From contig NZ_LIXJ01000023.1 in NCBI RefSeq assembly GCF_001905795.1, positions 1-64,000 of the forward strand: DNA of 64,000 nt, read 5' to 3'. The stretch comes from Streptomyces sp. CB01580. GTDB lineage: Bacteria > Actinomycetota > Actinomycetes > Streptomycetales > Streptomycetaceae. The notes under the pieces were generated by a model that was not told where the DNA came from, searched no databases, and saw only the letters and a program-made list of their open reading frames with translations. A program made the position numbers and the translations under genes. Positions within the stretch are counted from its first letter, which is position 1, and every line of letters begins with the position of its first letter. Positions 46,668 to 55,660 of this stretch are shown here, piece by piece.

Positions 46668-47825
46668 ATGAACCGTTTGACGACGTCAGAGGCCGGATAC
46701 GAGCTGGCCCGCTTCCCCGAGGACCCGCGCGATCCGTTCCGTGCCTGGGACGCCGCCGACGAGTATCTGCTGCGGCGGCTGGAGGGGGCCGACGGGACGC
46801 AGCCGGTCGGCCTGTCGGGCACCGTGGTCGTGGTGGGCGACCGCTGGGGCGCCCTGGGCACCGCCCTGGCGGCACACCGTCCCGTGCTGATCAGCGAATC
46901 CTGGCTGTCCCAGCGAGCGACCCGCGCCAATCTGGAACGCAACGGCATCGGAGCGGACGCCGTGCGCCTGCTGTCCACCAGGGACACGCCGCCCGACCGC
47001 GTCGACGTCCTGCTGGTGCGCGTCCCCAAGAGCCTCGCCCTCCTGGAGGACCAGCTGCACCGGCTCGCCCCGGCCGTCCATGCCGGCACCGTCGTCATCG
47101 GTACCGGCATGGCCAAGGAGATCCACACCTCCACGCTCGCGCTCTTCGAGCGGATCATCGGCCCGACCCGCACCTCCCTGGCGATCAGGAAGGCCCGGCT
47201 CATCTTCTGCACGCCCGATCCGGCGAAGGCACGCACGCCCAGTCCCTGGCCGCTCCGCTACGCCCTGCCCGAGGGCATCGGCCCGGCCTCCGGCCGGACG
47301 GTCACCAATCACGCCGGAGTCTTCTGCGCCGACCGCCTCGACATCGGCACCCGCTTCTTCCTGGGGCACCTCCCCGCACGCGGCGGCCCGGACCGGGTCG
47401 TCGACCTCGGCTGCGGCAACGGCGTCGTCGGGCTGTCCGCCGCGCTCGCCAACCCCGCGGCGAGGGTCACGTTCATCGACGAGTCGTACCAGGCGGTCGC
47501 CTCCGCCGAGGAGACCTTCCGGGCCAACGCCGGACCCGGCGCCGAGGCCGACTTCGTGGTCGGCGACGGACTCACGGACGTACCACCCGGCAGCGTGGAC
47601 CTGGTTCTCAACAACCCGCCGTTCCACTCCCACCGGGCCACCACCGACGCGACGGCCCGCGCCATGTTCCGGGGGGCGCACGCCGCGCTGCGTCCGGGCG
47701 GCGAGCTGTGGGTCGTCGGCAACCGGCACCTCGGCCACCACATCCGGCTGCGCCGCATCTTCGGCGACTGCGCCACCGTCGCGGGCAACCCGAAGTTCGT
47801 CGTCCTGCGCGCCGTCAAGCGCTGA
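46668..47825 (+). CDS. rlmG: RlmG-like class I methyltransferase
   Basis: 385 residues with a degenerate N-terminal methyltransferase-like domain (residues about 1-190) and an active C-terminal domain: VVDLGCGNGVVGL binds S-adenosylmethionine and NNPPFHSHRAT is the N6/N2 guanine methyltransferase NPPF motif. This two-domain layout is that of RlmG and RsmC, which methylate N2 of guanosine in 23S or 16S rRNA. RlmG (G1835) is the better fit by order and motif; substrate is inferred. The stop codon lies inside a tandem repeat. Confidence 0.88.
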   Translation: MNRLTTSEAGYELARFPEDPRDPFRAWDAADEYLLRRLEGADGTQPVGLSGTVVVVGDRWGALGTALAAHRPVLISESWLSQRATRANLERNGIGADAVRLLSTRDTPPDRVDVLLVRVPKSLALLEDQLHRLAPAVHAGTVVIGTGMAKEIHTSTLALFERIIGPTRTSLAIRKARLIFCTPDPAKARTPSPWPLRYALPEGIGPASGRTVTNHAGVFCADRLDIGTRFFLGHLPARGGPDRVVDLGCGNGVVGLSAALANPAARVTFIDESYQAVASAEETFRANAGPGAEADFVVGDGLTDVPPGSVDLVLNNPPFHSHRATTDATARAMFRGAHAALRPGGELWVVGNRHLGHHIRLRRIFGDCATVAGNPKFVVLRAVKR

Positions 47826-47899
47826 CCGTCCGTCGGATGCGCGCCGTCAAGCGCGGACCGCCCGTCGGGTGCGCGTCGCCAAGTGCCGACCCCGTCGGG
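47806..47899. repeat. Tandem 32-bp repeat spanning the rlmG stop codon
   Basis: Three head-to-tail units: 47806-47837, 47838-47869 and a shorter, more diverged 47870-47899. The first encodes the last codons of the methyltransferase including its TGA; in the second copy the TGA has become CGG by position (GCGGACC versus GCTGACC). It looks like local duplication by slippage. Confidence 0.75.
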
Positions 47900-47990
47900 C
47901 CCGCCCCGGCCCTTCCGGATTCTTGCAACACGTTCTACTGTGTGCGCCGCCGCACACGAGCGACGCGACCGCGAGACTCCTGGAGGGGCC

Positions 47991-49169
47991 GTGCACCTCG
48001 CATACACGCCTGAGCAGCAGCAGTTGCGCGCCGAACTGCGTGCGTACTTCGCCGAACTGGTCCCCGAGAACGCATTTGCCCGCCACACCGACCCCGCGGC
48101 ACAGAAGAAGTTCTACCGCGAGACGATCCGGCGCCTGGGCGCCGACGGCCGGCTCGGCGCCGGCTGGCCCGTGGAATACGGCGGCAGCGGGCTGAGCCCG
48201 AGGGAACAGTTCATCTTCTTCGACGAGGCGGCCCAGGCGGGCGTGCCGCTGCCGTTGATGGCCCTCAACACCGTCGGTCCCACCCTCATGCAGTTCGGCA
48301 CCGACGAGCAGAAGCGCTACTTCCTGCCGAAGATCCTCTCCGGCGAGATCGACTTCGCCATCGGCTACAGCGAACCCGACGCGGGCACCGACCTCGCCGC
48401 GCTCAGGACGCGGGCCGTGCGCGACGGCGACACGTACGTCGTCAACGGGCAGAAGATCTGGACCACCAACGGCGACACCGCGGACTGGGTCTGGCTCGCC
48501 GTCCGCACCGACCCGGACGCGCCCGCGCACCGGGGCATCACCATGCTGCTCGTCCCGACCACCGACCCCGGCTACTCCTGCACGCTGATCAACACCCTCG
48601 CCTCCCACGACACCACCGCGAGCTACTACGAGAACGTGCGCGTCCCGGTCTCCCACCGCGTCGGCGAGGAGAACAAGGGCTGGCGGCTGATCACCAATCA
48701 GCTCAACCACGAACGCGTCACCCTCGCCGCCCACGGCACCATGGCCGTCCGCGCCCTCCACGACGTCCAGCGCTGGGCCACGGACACCCGGATCGCCGAC
48801 GGCCGCCGCGTCGTCGACCTCGGCTGGGTCCGCGCACTCCTCGCCCGCACCCACGCAAGGCTCGACGCCATGAGGCTGCTCAACTGGCGGATGGTGTCCG
48901 CCGTCCAGGACGGAACCCTCACCCCGCAGGACGCCTCCGCCGTCAAGGTCTACGGCTCCGAGGCCCGCCGCGACGCCTACGCCTGGCTGATGGAGGTGGT
49001 CGGATCGGCGGCCCCCCTCAAGGAGGGCTCGGCGGGCGCCGTGCTGCACGGCGAACTCGAACGCGGCTACCGGTCCGCCGTCGTCTTCACCTTCGGCGGC
49101 GGCAACAACGAGATCCAGCGGGAGATCATCTCGTGGATCGGGCTGGGGATGCCGCGCGTACGACGGTGA
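47991..49169 (+). CDS. Acyl-CoA dehydrogenase
   Basis: 392 residues, GTG 47991 with TGGAGGGG upstream. The FAD/acyl-CoA motif YSEPDAGTDLAALRTRAV, the substrate-cavity segment KIWTTNGDTADWVWLAVRT, LNHERVTLAAHGTMAV and the C-terminal FTFGGGNNEIQREIIS are those of the ACAD superfamily, more like the FadE subgroup used for steroid or branched acyl-CoA than short-chain enzymes. No partner ACAD (FadE of such heterotetramers usually come in pairs) lies beside it. Confidence 0.9.
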   Translation: MHLAYTPEQQQLRAELRAYFAELVPENAFARHTDPAAQKKFYRETIRRLGADGRLGAGWPVEYGGSGLSPREQFIFFDEAAQAGVPLPLMALNTVGPTLMQFGTDEQKRYFLPKILSGEIDFAIGYSEPDAGTDLAALRTRAVRDGDTYVVNGQKIWTTNGDTADWVWLAVRTDPDAPAHRGITMLLVPTTDPGYSCTLINTLASHDTTASYYENVRVPVSHRVGEENKGWRLITNQLNHERVTLAAHGTMAVRALHDVQRWATDTRIADGRRVVDLGWVRALLARTHARLDAMRLLNWRMVSAVQDGTLTPQDASAVKVYGSEARRDAYAWLMEVVGSAAPLKEGSAGAVLHGELERGYRSAVVFTFGGGNNEIQREIISWIGLGMPRVRR

Positions 49170-49235
49170 GCCCGCCGCGTACGGCGGTGCACGTAGCGTG
49201 CGCGGCGGTGCGCGTGCAGTGACCGCCGTCCCGGA

Positions 49236-49266
49236 CGGCACGGAGGTCTCCCGGCGGTCCGTGCCG
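49236..49266 (+). terminator. Hairpin after acyl-CoA dehydrogenase gene
   Basis: Arms CGGCACGGA (49236-49244) and TCCGTGCCG (49258-49266) pair perfectly around a 13-base loop, 66 bp after the stop. Confidence 0.65.
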
Positions 49267-49376
49267 GGGAGCCGCGGGAACGGGGCGGTGCCGCGTACCG
49301 GATGCCGATCGGCGTACGGAGATTAACGTGGAGGTGTGGCCGGCCCCGTACGCGTGGGGGGCAGGACGGAGGCACC

Positions 49377-51095
49377 GTGGGCGACACCGGGACTGAACAC
49401 CGCGGTGGGGGACGCCGTCGGCTGAGCACGCTGCCCGAGGATCTCCAGGGCCGCCTCGACGCCGTGGAGCGCGGCCCCGTCGAGGCGGCCCTGCTGCTGG
49501 AGGCCGTCATGTCGGTCGGGCGGGAGCTCGACCTGTCGCAGGTGCTGCGCCGCATCGTCGAGGCCGCCGTCGTCGTGGTCGACGCCGAGTACGGGGCCCT
49601 GGGCGTGGTCGGGGAGGGGACCCGGCTCACCCAGTTCCTGACCGTGGGCGTCACGGACGAGGAGCGCGAGGCCATCGGCCCGCTGCCCGAGGGGCACGGC
49701 ATCCTCGGCGAGCTGATCCGCCACCCCCGGCCGCTGCGGCTCGCGGAGCTCTCCAGGCATCCCGCGTCCTTCGGACTCCCGCCGAACCACCCCCCGATGC
49801 GCTCGTTCCTGGGGGTGCCCGTCCGGATCCGCGACGAGGTGTTCGGCAACCTGTACCTCACCGAGAAGCGCGGCGGGCGCGAATTCGACGCGGAGGACGA
49901 GACCGTTCTGTCGACGCTCGCGGTGGCGGCGGGGGTCGCCATCGAGAACGCCCGCGAGTACGCGCGCACGCGCGACCGCCAACGCTGGCAGGAGGCGGGC
50001 AACGAGATCGTCGCGGGACTGCTGGGCGGCGCCGACGACGCGGACGTCCGACGGATGATCGTGGACCGCTCCTCCCGCATTCTCGCCGCCGATCTCGGCA
50101 TCCTGGCGCTTCCCTGCAGGGGACACTGCGTCCGTGTGGCCCTCGCGTCCGGTCCGGACTCCGAGCGGTACCGCGGTCTGACCCTGCCGTGCGAGGGATC
50201 GTTCGCCGGGGCCGCGCTCGACGCCGGTGAGCCCATCACCAGCCCCGACATCGTGCACGACCCGAGGATCACCGGTGGCCCCCTGCGGCGGGCGGGGCTC
50301 GGCCCCGCGGTCGCCGTCCCCATGGCCACGGGCAGGCGGACGTGCGGGGTGCTGCTGCTGGCCCGGGCACGCGGCAGCCCCGTCTTCACGGAGACGGAGA
50401 CCGCGCCCCTGCTGGCGTTCGCCGGACAGGCGGCCCTGGCCATGGAGCTCACCGAGCGGCGCGAGTCCGCCGAACAGATCGCCCTGCTGGAGGAACGCGA
50501 CCGCATCGCCCGCGACCTGCACGACCTGGCCATCCAACGACTGTTCGCCACCGGCATGACCCTGCAGAGCGTGGTACGCCTCGTGGAACAGCCGCAGGCG
50601 AGCGAACGGCTGCTGCGCGCGGTGGACGACCTGGACGAGACCATCAAGATCATCCGGTCGACCATCTTCGGGCTCCGCGCCCGTCACCCCGGCCGGACCG
50701 GCCAGGGACTGCGCGTCAGGACGGCGAGGGCGGTCGAGCAGTCCGCCCGCACCCTCGGGTTCCAGCCGTCCCTGCGCATGGCCGGGCTGATCGACACGGA
50801 CGTGCCGGCCGATGTCGCCGAGCAGGTGATCGCGGTCCTCGGAGAGGCCCTGACCAATGTCGCGCGCCACGCGCGGGCCGCGGCGGTGGACGTCTCGTTG
50901 ACGGTGGGCAACGGGCGGCTGACACTCGTCGTGTCCGACGACGGGATCGGGATGCCCGGCCACGGGGTCTCCCGGAGCGGGCTCGACAACCTCGCGCGGC
51001 GTGCGGAGAAGCTGGGCGGCGAGATGGATGTGGGACCGTCGGGGCGGGGCGACGGCACCCGGTTGAGCTGGTGGGTACCGCTGCGACAGCCCTGA
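49377..51095 (+). CDS. osdK: Haem/redox sensor histidine kinase, DevS/OsdK type
   Basis: 572 residues, GTG 49377 with GGACGGAGG upstream. Layout: GAF-A (about 40-195), GAF-B (about 215-355), HisKA_3 dimerisation with the phospho-acceptor His at about 382 (RDLHDLAIQRLF), and HATPase_c (ALTNVARHARA N-box, SDDGIGMPG). GAF-A contains GLPPNHPPMRSFLGVP; His138 of NHPPM aligns, from memory, with the proximal haem ligand of DevS/DosT. It would sense O2, NO or redox state and phosphorylate the convergent response regulator at 51210. The symbol follows S. coelicolor OsdK by analogy. Confidence 0.9.
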   Translation: MGDTGTEHRGGGRRRLSTLPEDLQGRLDAVERGPVEAALLLEAVMSVGRELDLSQVLRRIVEAAVVVVDAEYGALGVVGEGTRLTQFLTVGVTDEEREAIGPLPEGHGILGELIRHPRPLRLAELSRHPASFGLPPNHPPMRSFLGVPVRIRDEVFGNLYLTEKRGGREFDAEDETVLSTLAVAAGVAIENAREYARTRDRQRWQEAGNEIVAGLLGGADDADVRRMIVDRSSRILAADLGILALPCRGHCVRVALASGPDSERYRGLTLPCEGSFAGAALDAGEPITSPDIVHDPRITGGPLRRAGLGPAVAVPMATGRRTCGVLLLARARGSPVFTETETAPLLAFAGQAALAMELTERRESAEQIALLEERDRIARDLHDLAIQRLFATGMTLQSVVRLVEQPQASERLLRAVDDLDETIKIIRSTIFGLRARHPGRTGQGLRVRTARAVEQSARTLGFQPSLRMAGLIDTDVPADVAEQVIAVLGEALTNVARHARAAAVDVSLTVGNGRLTLVVSDDGIGMPGHGVSRSGLDNLARRAEKLGGEMDVGPSGRGDGTRLSWWVPLRQP

Positions 51096-51182
51096 TGTCC
51101 GTCGTGCCGTGCCCGCTCCGACGTGCCCGTTCCGGCGGCCTTCCCGCGGGCGTCCCGGTCCTGAAGACCCGTCCCTCCCGAC

Positions 51183-51205
51183 GGTCCCGGGCGCGTCCCG
51201 GGACC
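51183..51205. terminator. Convergent terminator between osdK and osdR
   Basis: GGTCCCGGG (51183-51191) and CCCGGGACC (51197-51205) form a perfect 9-bp stem with a 5-base loop in the gap between the converging kinase and regulator genes. Confidence 0.72.
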
Positions 51206-51209
51206 ACGG

Positions 51210-51926
51210 TCATCGTCGGCGGTGGCCCGCGCCACCGGCGGACGGGGCGGAGTCCGCGGTGTGCGCCGCGATCACGGCCGCCTGGATACGCCGCTCGACC
51301 CCGAGCTTGGCCAGGAGACGAGAGATGTGGTTCTTGACCGTCTTCTCGGACAGATAGAGGCGCTTGCCGATCTGGCTGTTGGTCAGTCCCTCGCCGATCA
51401 AGGCGAGGACGTCCTTCTCCCGCGGTGAAAGCCCCGACAGCGCGTCGTCCTGTGCGGATTCGGCGCCGAACTCCTCGTCGCGCAGGCTGTTCATCAGCCG
51501 GGCCGTGGTCGCCGGATCGAGGGTGGAGCGCCCGGAGGCCAGGGTGCGGACGGCGGCGACGAGGTCGGAGCCCTTGATCTCCTTGAGCACGTAGCCGGCC
51601 GCGCCGGCCATGATGGCGTCGAGCAGCGCTTCGTCGTCGTCGAACGAGGTGAGCATCAGGCAGGCCAGTTCCGGCATCCGGGAGCGCAGTTCACGGCAGA
51701 CCGTGATGCCGTCGCCGTCCGGCAGCCGCACGTCGAGAATCGCGACATCGGGGCGGAGCGCCGGGCCGCGGGCCAGCGCCTGATCGGCCGTGCCCGCGTC
51801 GCCGACGACCTCGATGTCCGGCTCCGCGTCCAGCAGGTCCTGCACCCCGCGCCTGACGACCTCGTGGTCGTCGAGCAGGAACACACGGATCGGCCGGTCC
51901 GCCGAGAACCCGGACTCCGTGCCCAT
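51210..51926 (-). CDS. osdR: NarL/LuxR response regulator, DevR/OsdR type
   Basis: 238 residues from ATG 51924-51926, supported by GAGGAGGG; longer upstream starts give an unconserved Pro-rich leader. Receiver: acidic pair in FLLDDHEVVRRG, phospho-acceptor Asp in VAILDVRLPDGDG, Lys in YVLKEIKG. Output: LSPREKDVLALIGEGLTNSQIGKRL then LSEKTVKNHISRLLAKLGVERR, nearly the DNA-reading helices of mycobacterial DevR (EKTVKN, SRLLAKLG). It should activate the stress genes around it through palindromic boxes. It is convergent with its cognate kinase gene. Confidence 0.92.
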   Translation of the reverse strand: MGTESGFSADRPIRVFLLDDHEVVRRGVQDLLDAEPDIEVVGDAGTADQALARGPALRPDVAILDVRLPDGDGITVCRELRSRMPELACLMLTSFDDDEALLDAIMAGAAGYVLKEIKGSDLVAAVRTLASGRSTLDPATTARLMNSLRDEEFGAESAQDDALSGLSPREKDVLALIGEGLTNSQIGKRLYLSEKTVKNHISRLLAKLGVERRIQAAVIAAHTADSAPSAGGAGHRRR

Positions 51927-52104
51927 GGCGCCCTCCTCGTCGTCGACGGGCGGTACGGCCCCGCTGCCCGCGGGCCGTACGGATCCGTCCTCACCCATCG
52001 TGGTCCGCGCCGGGAGCGGCACACCAGGGCCGAACGGGTCCCGCGGCGGCCGGACGGCCCGCGGCGCACCCCGAGACGGCGGCGGGTCCGCCACGTGGCC
52101 GGGT

Positions 52105-52854
52105 TCAGGCCCGTGCACCGTCCCGGCTCCGTCCGTCCGTCCAGTGGCCGCCGCCCGGGGCGGCATGGCTCTCGAGGACACGGATGCGCCGCCCGGTGAC
52201 GCGCGTGGGGGTGATCGTCAGCCACACGTTCCGCGGCCCGCCGGCCCAGGGCGTGGTGTAGGCGTGCTCGTCCAGCCGCCGGGCGGCCTCCGGATCGTCG
52301 ACGGCCGCTGCCGTGCCGACGACGAGGACGCTCCATCCCTGGCTCAGCGCCTCGTCGACGTGGTCCACCTCGAAGGCGACCGTCCGGCCCGCGACGGCGG
52401 TCAGGAGCGAGTCGCGGGCGCTCCGGTAGGCGATGTGCTCGCCGTCCACGACGTAGTTGACCGGGAGGATGGTGGGGCCGTCGTCCGTCATCGTGCCGAC
52501 CCGGCCCACGCCATGCGTGGACAGCAGCAGATGACACTCCTGGGGGTCGAGCTCCAGCAGCTGCGTGTGATACCCGGCGTGGCCCAGGCCGGGAGGCAGA
52601 TCGGTGGTGCACCCGGTCAGCTCGGCCACCGTGCTCTCCAGGGCCTCGGCCAGCCGCAGCAGGAACCCGATGCCGGGTGTCGCCTGGTGCTCCTCGACGT
52701 ACTGGAGGTAGCCCGGCGCGGCACCGGCCCGCTCGGCGACCTGCTCCCGGCTGAGCCCGAGCTGTTCGCGCCGCATCGCCACCCGGCGGCCCAGCTCTCC
52801 CGAAGGGGCCCGTTCCCGGCACTCGCCCGACGGGTGACTCTCTGCGCGCATCAT
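52105..52854 (-). CDS. HTH (Xre) - pyridoxamine 5'-phosphate oxidase-fold fusion protein
   Basis: 249 residues. Residues about 20-75 are an Xre-type helix-turn-helix (LGLSREQVAERAGAAPGYLQ, then GFLLRLAEALESTVAEL). From about 95 on it is a split-barrel PPOX domain (LLSTHGVGRVGTMTDDGPTI, PVNYVVDGEHIAYRS, VAFEVDHVDEALSQGWSVLV), which binds FMN or F420. Such fusions may be flavin-sensing regulators. PPOX proteins are frequent in DevR/OsdR regulons. It is divergent from the stress protein gene at 53213, and a candidate OsdR box lies between them. Confidence 0.88.
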   Translation of the reverse strand: MMRAESHPSGECRERAPSGELGRRVAMRREQLGLSREQVAERAGAAPGYLQYVEEHQATPGIGFLLRLAEALESTVAELTGCTTDLPPGLGHAGYHTQLLELDPQECHLLLSTHGVGRVGTMTDDGPTILPVNYVVDGEHIAYRSARDSLLTAVAGRTVAFEVDHVDEALSQGWSVLVVGTAAAVDDPEAARRLDEHAYTTPWAGGPRNVWLTITPTRVTGRRIRVLESHAAPGGGHWTDGRSRDGARA

Positions 52855-53021
52855 GTCCTACACGTCCTTCGTGGATCCGTTCCGGCCGTCGGGGGGATCC
52901 GCTCCGGTCCCTCGTGGGTGTTCCGGTCCGCCGACTGCCTCGCCGCCGTACCCCGGGTCCTTCCGCCGTTCCACATGTGCCTCGTCGGGTCCATGGTGCG
53001 CCACCCCGGAGCGCGGCGCAT

Positions 53022-53035
53022 GGGCCGACCGGCCT
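53022..53035. promoter_or_regulatory. Candidate OsdR/DevR-like box 1
   Basis: GGGCCGACCGGCCT, one mismatch from the palindrome GGGCCGNNCGGCCC that recurs in this island. It lies in the 358-bp divergent spacer, 168 bp from the HTH-PPOX start and 178 bp from the universal stress protein start. The rest of the spacer shows no gene. Confidence 0.5.
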
Positions 53036-53212
53036 GGTCTCGCGCCCGCCCAGCCCATGCCGCGGCCCCGGCAGGAGGCACAGCATGACCGTACGGGCCC
53101 ACGACGACCGCGTGCGAGCTGCGGAAACCCTCGGGTTCGGGGAGCCGCCCGAGCCGCGGGAACGCCCGGGCCGAGGAACGGCGAGCGCCGCGGAATCGCG
53201 AGGAGAGAGACC

Positions 53213-54091
53213 ATGAGCAGCACTCCGCAGGACGTGGTCATGACAGGGCCGGTCGTGGTCGGCACCGACGGTTCCGGTCACGCGCTGCGGGCCGTGCGAT
53301 GGGCGGCCGGCGAGGCCGCCGCCCGGGGAACGGCGCTGCACATCGTGCACGCCGTGGGGACCGGTCGGGGGAGCCTGTACCTCTCCGAGGAGGACCGCCG
53401 ACGGATCGTGCGCTTCGCGAACTCGGTGCTGGACGATGCCGCCGGACTCGTCCGCCGACTGGCCCCCGCCGTCCCGGTGACCACCACCCTGTGCGAGAAC
53501 GGCACGACACCCTGTCTGCTCGGCGAGGCGGACCCCGACGCCACGGTGGTCGTCGGCTCGCGCGGGCGCGGGGGATTCGCGCCCCTGCTGGTCGGGTCGG
53601 ACTCGCTCGACCTGGTCGCCCACGCGTCGGTCCCGGTCGTCGTCGTGCCCGGTGAGGAACGCGAACGGGCGGGCGTCGTGCTGGTGGCGGCGCGGGACGA
53701 ACGCGACAGGGATACGCTGCGCACCGCCGCCCGGCTGGCCGACCGGGACGGCGCCGCGCTGCGGGTGGTGAGCGTGTGGGCCTTCTTCGAGAACGTCGGC
53801 GACGTGGCGACCGTCCTGGAGGGCGCGGCCCGGCTCGCCGAGGAGCGGGCGCTGGCCACGGCCCGGCTCGTCGAGGCAGTGCGCGCGGAGTTCCCGGACC
53901 TCTCCGTGACCGAACGGGCCGTCCGCGCCGGATCCGTCTCCGAGGCGCTGGTGCGGGAGACGGCCGACGTCGACGTGATTCTCATGGGGGCGCGGCGGCG
54001 TTCCCACCACATCGGCTCTCCGCTCGGGCACGTGACACACGCCGTGCTGCACCACACGCACTGTCCGGTCCTGCTCGTTCCGCACTTCTGA
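53213..54091 (+). CDS. Universal stress protein, tandem UspA domains
   Basis: 292 residues, ATG 53213 with AGGAGAGAGA upstream. Two UspA domains: residues about 10-150 with the ATP-binding loop VVVGSRGRGGFAPLLVGSDS (G-2x-G-9x-G-S), and about 155-292 with the shorter LMGARRRSHHIGSPLGHVTH. Starts with VVVGTDGSGHALRAVRWAA as usual. Tandem USPs bind ATP and are strongly induced by the DevR/OsdR system in mycobacteria and Streptomyces. It is convergent with the CBS-BON gene at 54162. Confidence 0.94.
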   Translation: MSSTPQDVVMTGPVVVGTDGSGHALRAVRWAAGEAAARGTALHIVHAVGTGRGSLYLSEEDRRRIVRFANSVLDDAAGLVRRLAPAVPVTTTLCENGTTPCLLGEADPDATVVVGSRGRGGFAPLLVGSDSLDLVAHASVPVVVVPGEERERAGVVLVAARDERDRDTLRTAARLADRDGAALRVVSVWAFFENVGDVATVLEGAARLAEERALATARLVEAVRAEFPDLSVTERAVRAGSVSEALVRETADVDVILMGARRRSHHIGSPLGHVTHAVLHHTHCPVLLVPHF

Positions 54092-54161
54092 ACGGCGTGT
54101 CGTTCACGGAGACGCACCACGAAGACGCGCCGCTCCCGCAGGAGCGTCCGGGGCCGCCGGC

Positions 54162-54815
54162 TCAGGCGCGTGCCGCGCCCTCGAGTCGGCAGTCCACGTC
54201 GACCACGCCTTCCACGGACTGAGCGAGCCGGGCCGCGACGGGAATCAGGGAGCTGTCGTGGATGCGACCGGACAGGGTGACCACGCCCTGGGCGACGGCG
54301 ACCTCCACCGACCGGTCCGCGCCGGGGAACAGCCGGTCGACGACCTCTCGGCGTACGTCGGCGGCGAGCGCCTCGTCGGGCCGGAGGAACACCTTGAGGA
54401 GGTCGGCACGGCTGACGACGCCCTTGAGGCCGCCGTCGGCGTCCACGACCGGGAGGCGTTTGACCCGTTGGTCGGCCATGAGGCGGGCCGCCTGCGGAAG
54501 CGGCGCGTCGGGCCGCACCGTGACCGCGGGGCTCGACATCAGATCACCGGCCCGCACCGAGCCCGCCTTGGCGGTGTCGCCGAGACGCCTCATCTGCTCG
54601 ATCATGCCGATCCGGCGCGCGCGGAACTCCTCCTTCGCCAGCAGATCGGCTTCGGAGACGACACCGACGACACGGGACTCGTCGTCGACGACCGGGACGG
54701 CGGTGACCTTCCACCGCTCCATGACCGTGACGATCTCCTTGAATTCCGTGTCGGGCGCGACCGTGACGACGGTCTTCGTCATCACGTCGGCGACGGTGCA
54801 GCGGGCAGAGGTCAT
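54162..54815 (-). CDS. CBS-pair protein with C-terminal BON domain
   Basis: 217 residues, ATG 54813-54815 with GAGGAA upstream. CBS1: VADVMTKTVVTVAPDTEFKE to VVGVVSEADLLAKEE; CBS2: AGDLMSSPAVTVRPDAPLPQ to GVVSRADLLKVFLRPDE; then a BON-like domain (VEVAVAQGVVTLSGRIHDSS, VEGVVDVDCRL). CBS pairs bind adenine nucleotides; the same architecture (hypoxic response protein type plus BON) is in the DosR regulon. It probably reads AMP/ATP state. A very similar gene lies at 61210. Two candidate OsdR boxes are about 190-225 bp upstream. Confidence 0.92.
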   Translation of the reverse strand: MTSARCTVADVMTKTVVTVAPDTEFKEIVTVMERWKVTAVPVVDDESRVVGVVSEADLLAKEEFRARRIGMIEQMRRLGDTAKAGSVRAGDLMSSPAVTVRPDAPLPQAARLMADQRVKRLPVVDADGGLKGVVSRADLLKVFLRPDEALAADVRREVVDRLFPGADRSVEVAVAQGVVTLSGRIHDSSLIPVAARLAQSVEGVVDVDCRLEGAARA

Positions 54816-55005
54816 GGCATTCCTCGGTGGATGGGCGGTACCGGCGGACCTGCCGACCGACCGGGACCGGGGGATCCGACCGGACCGTCCGGGCAGACCC
54901 GGGACGGACCCGGGCAGACCCGGACGGCTGGTCGTTCACCGTTCACCGTTCGTCGGCCGGGAGGCAACGCTCTCACCCTTACGTCCCCGATGCCACGGGG
55001 GCCAG

Positions 55006-55039
55006 GGGCCGAAAGGACCGGGCGGGGGCCGACCGGCCC
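55006..55039. promoter_or_regulatory. Pair of candidate OsdR/DevR-like boxes, 20 bp apart
   Basis: GGGCCGAAAGGACC (55006-55019) and GGGCCGACCGGCCC (55026-55039, perfect outside the two central bases) start exactly 20 bp apart, so they lie on the same helix face. They are located between the CBS-BON gene (minus strand) and the alcohol dehydrogenase remnant (plus strand, starting 55170) and could once have served both. Confidence 0.55.
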
Positions 55040-55169
55040 AAGCGCGGGGGCCGTGCGCCGGGTCAGCCTGGGGGGAGTGCAGGCACATGCGCCGGAGCAG
55101 GCCGGCACGGCACGGGAACGCCACCCGGGAAACACCGCCCGGGAAACACCGCCCGGGGAGGACGCCGTC

Positions 55170-55393
55170 GTGGAGGCACTCGTTTTCCGGTCGATACGTA
55201 CTCGACGCCCATGCTGCTGCGCATGACGGCCGTCGGGCGGCTGTCCGCGTCGACCCTGATCAACCACCGTTTCGAAGGGGAACGGACGGAGGAGACGTAC
55301 GACGTGTTCGCGCGTACCGGGGAAACGGGGGCGCGTGAGGTGGTGCCCAGCGGGGCACCGCACGACGAGATCGCCGCCCCGGTCCGGCCATGA
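55170..55393 (+). pseudogene. Zinc alcohol dehydrogenase remnant (internal deletion)
   Basis: GGGGAGGA followed by GTG at 55170 encodes VEALVFR, the look of a zinc ADH N-terminus (MKALVFxG). This runs straight into DNA encoding, in another frame, VDTYSTPMLLRM, LINHRFEGER and TYDVFARTGETGA up to the TGA at 55391-55393, the typical C-terminus of such enzymes. The whole middle (about 270 codons) and the frame are lost. An adh gene occupies this kind of place among stress genes in S. coelicolor, as I recall. From 55394 to 55660 I see only a 68-codon frame starting at ATG 55390 that I cannot identify. Confidence 0.65.
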
Positions 55394-55660
55394 GCCCGCG
55401 TCCGGTGAGCACGCGCACGTACACCGGCTGGACCTGGGACGCGCCGCGGCGTGCTCACCCGCCGCCTGTTCTTCCAGGACGCTCACGGGCGAGGGCTCGG
55501 CGTCACCCACGTCAGGCTCGTCACCGAACCGGTGCGGTCGGCCGCGACGGGACGGACCGCACGACGCGCGCCCGCCGTCCGCCCGTCCGAGAATGAAGGA
55601 GCGCCGTAGCCCCGGGACGATCCCGCGGCGGAGCCCGGGGCGGTTCCGGAGGTGCCTGGA

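Noticed and set aside
51972..51985. GGGCCGTACGGATC upstream of osdR as an autoregulatory box
   Set aside because: Two mismatches in one arm and no partner site; too weak to list as a feature.
55390..55596. A 68-codon frame whose ATG overlaps the ADH remnant stop
   Set aside because: No recognisable domain, Arg-rich and drifting; a second frame there (RLFFQDAHGRGLGVTH) looks more protein-like, so this may be another decayed gene, but I cannot support a call.
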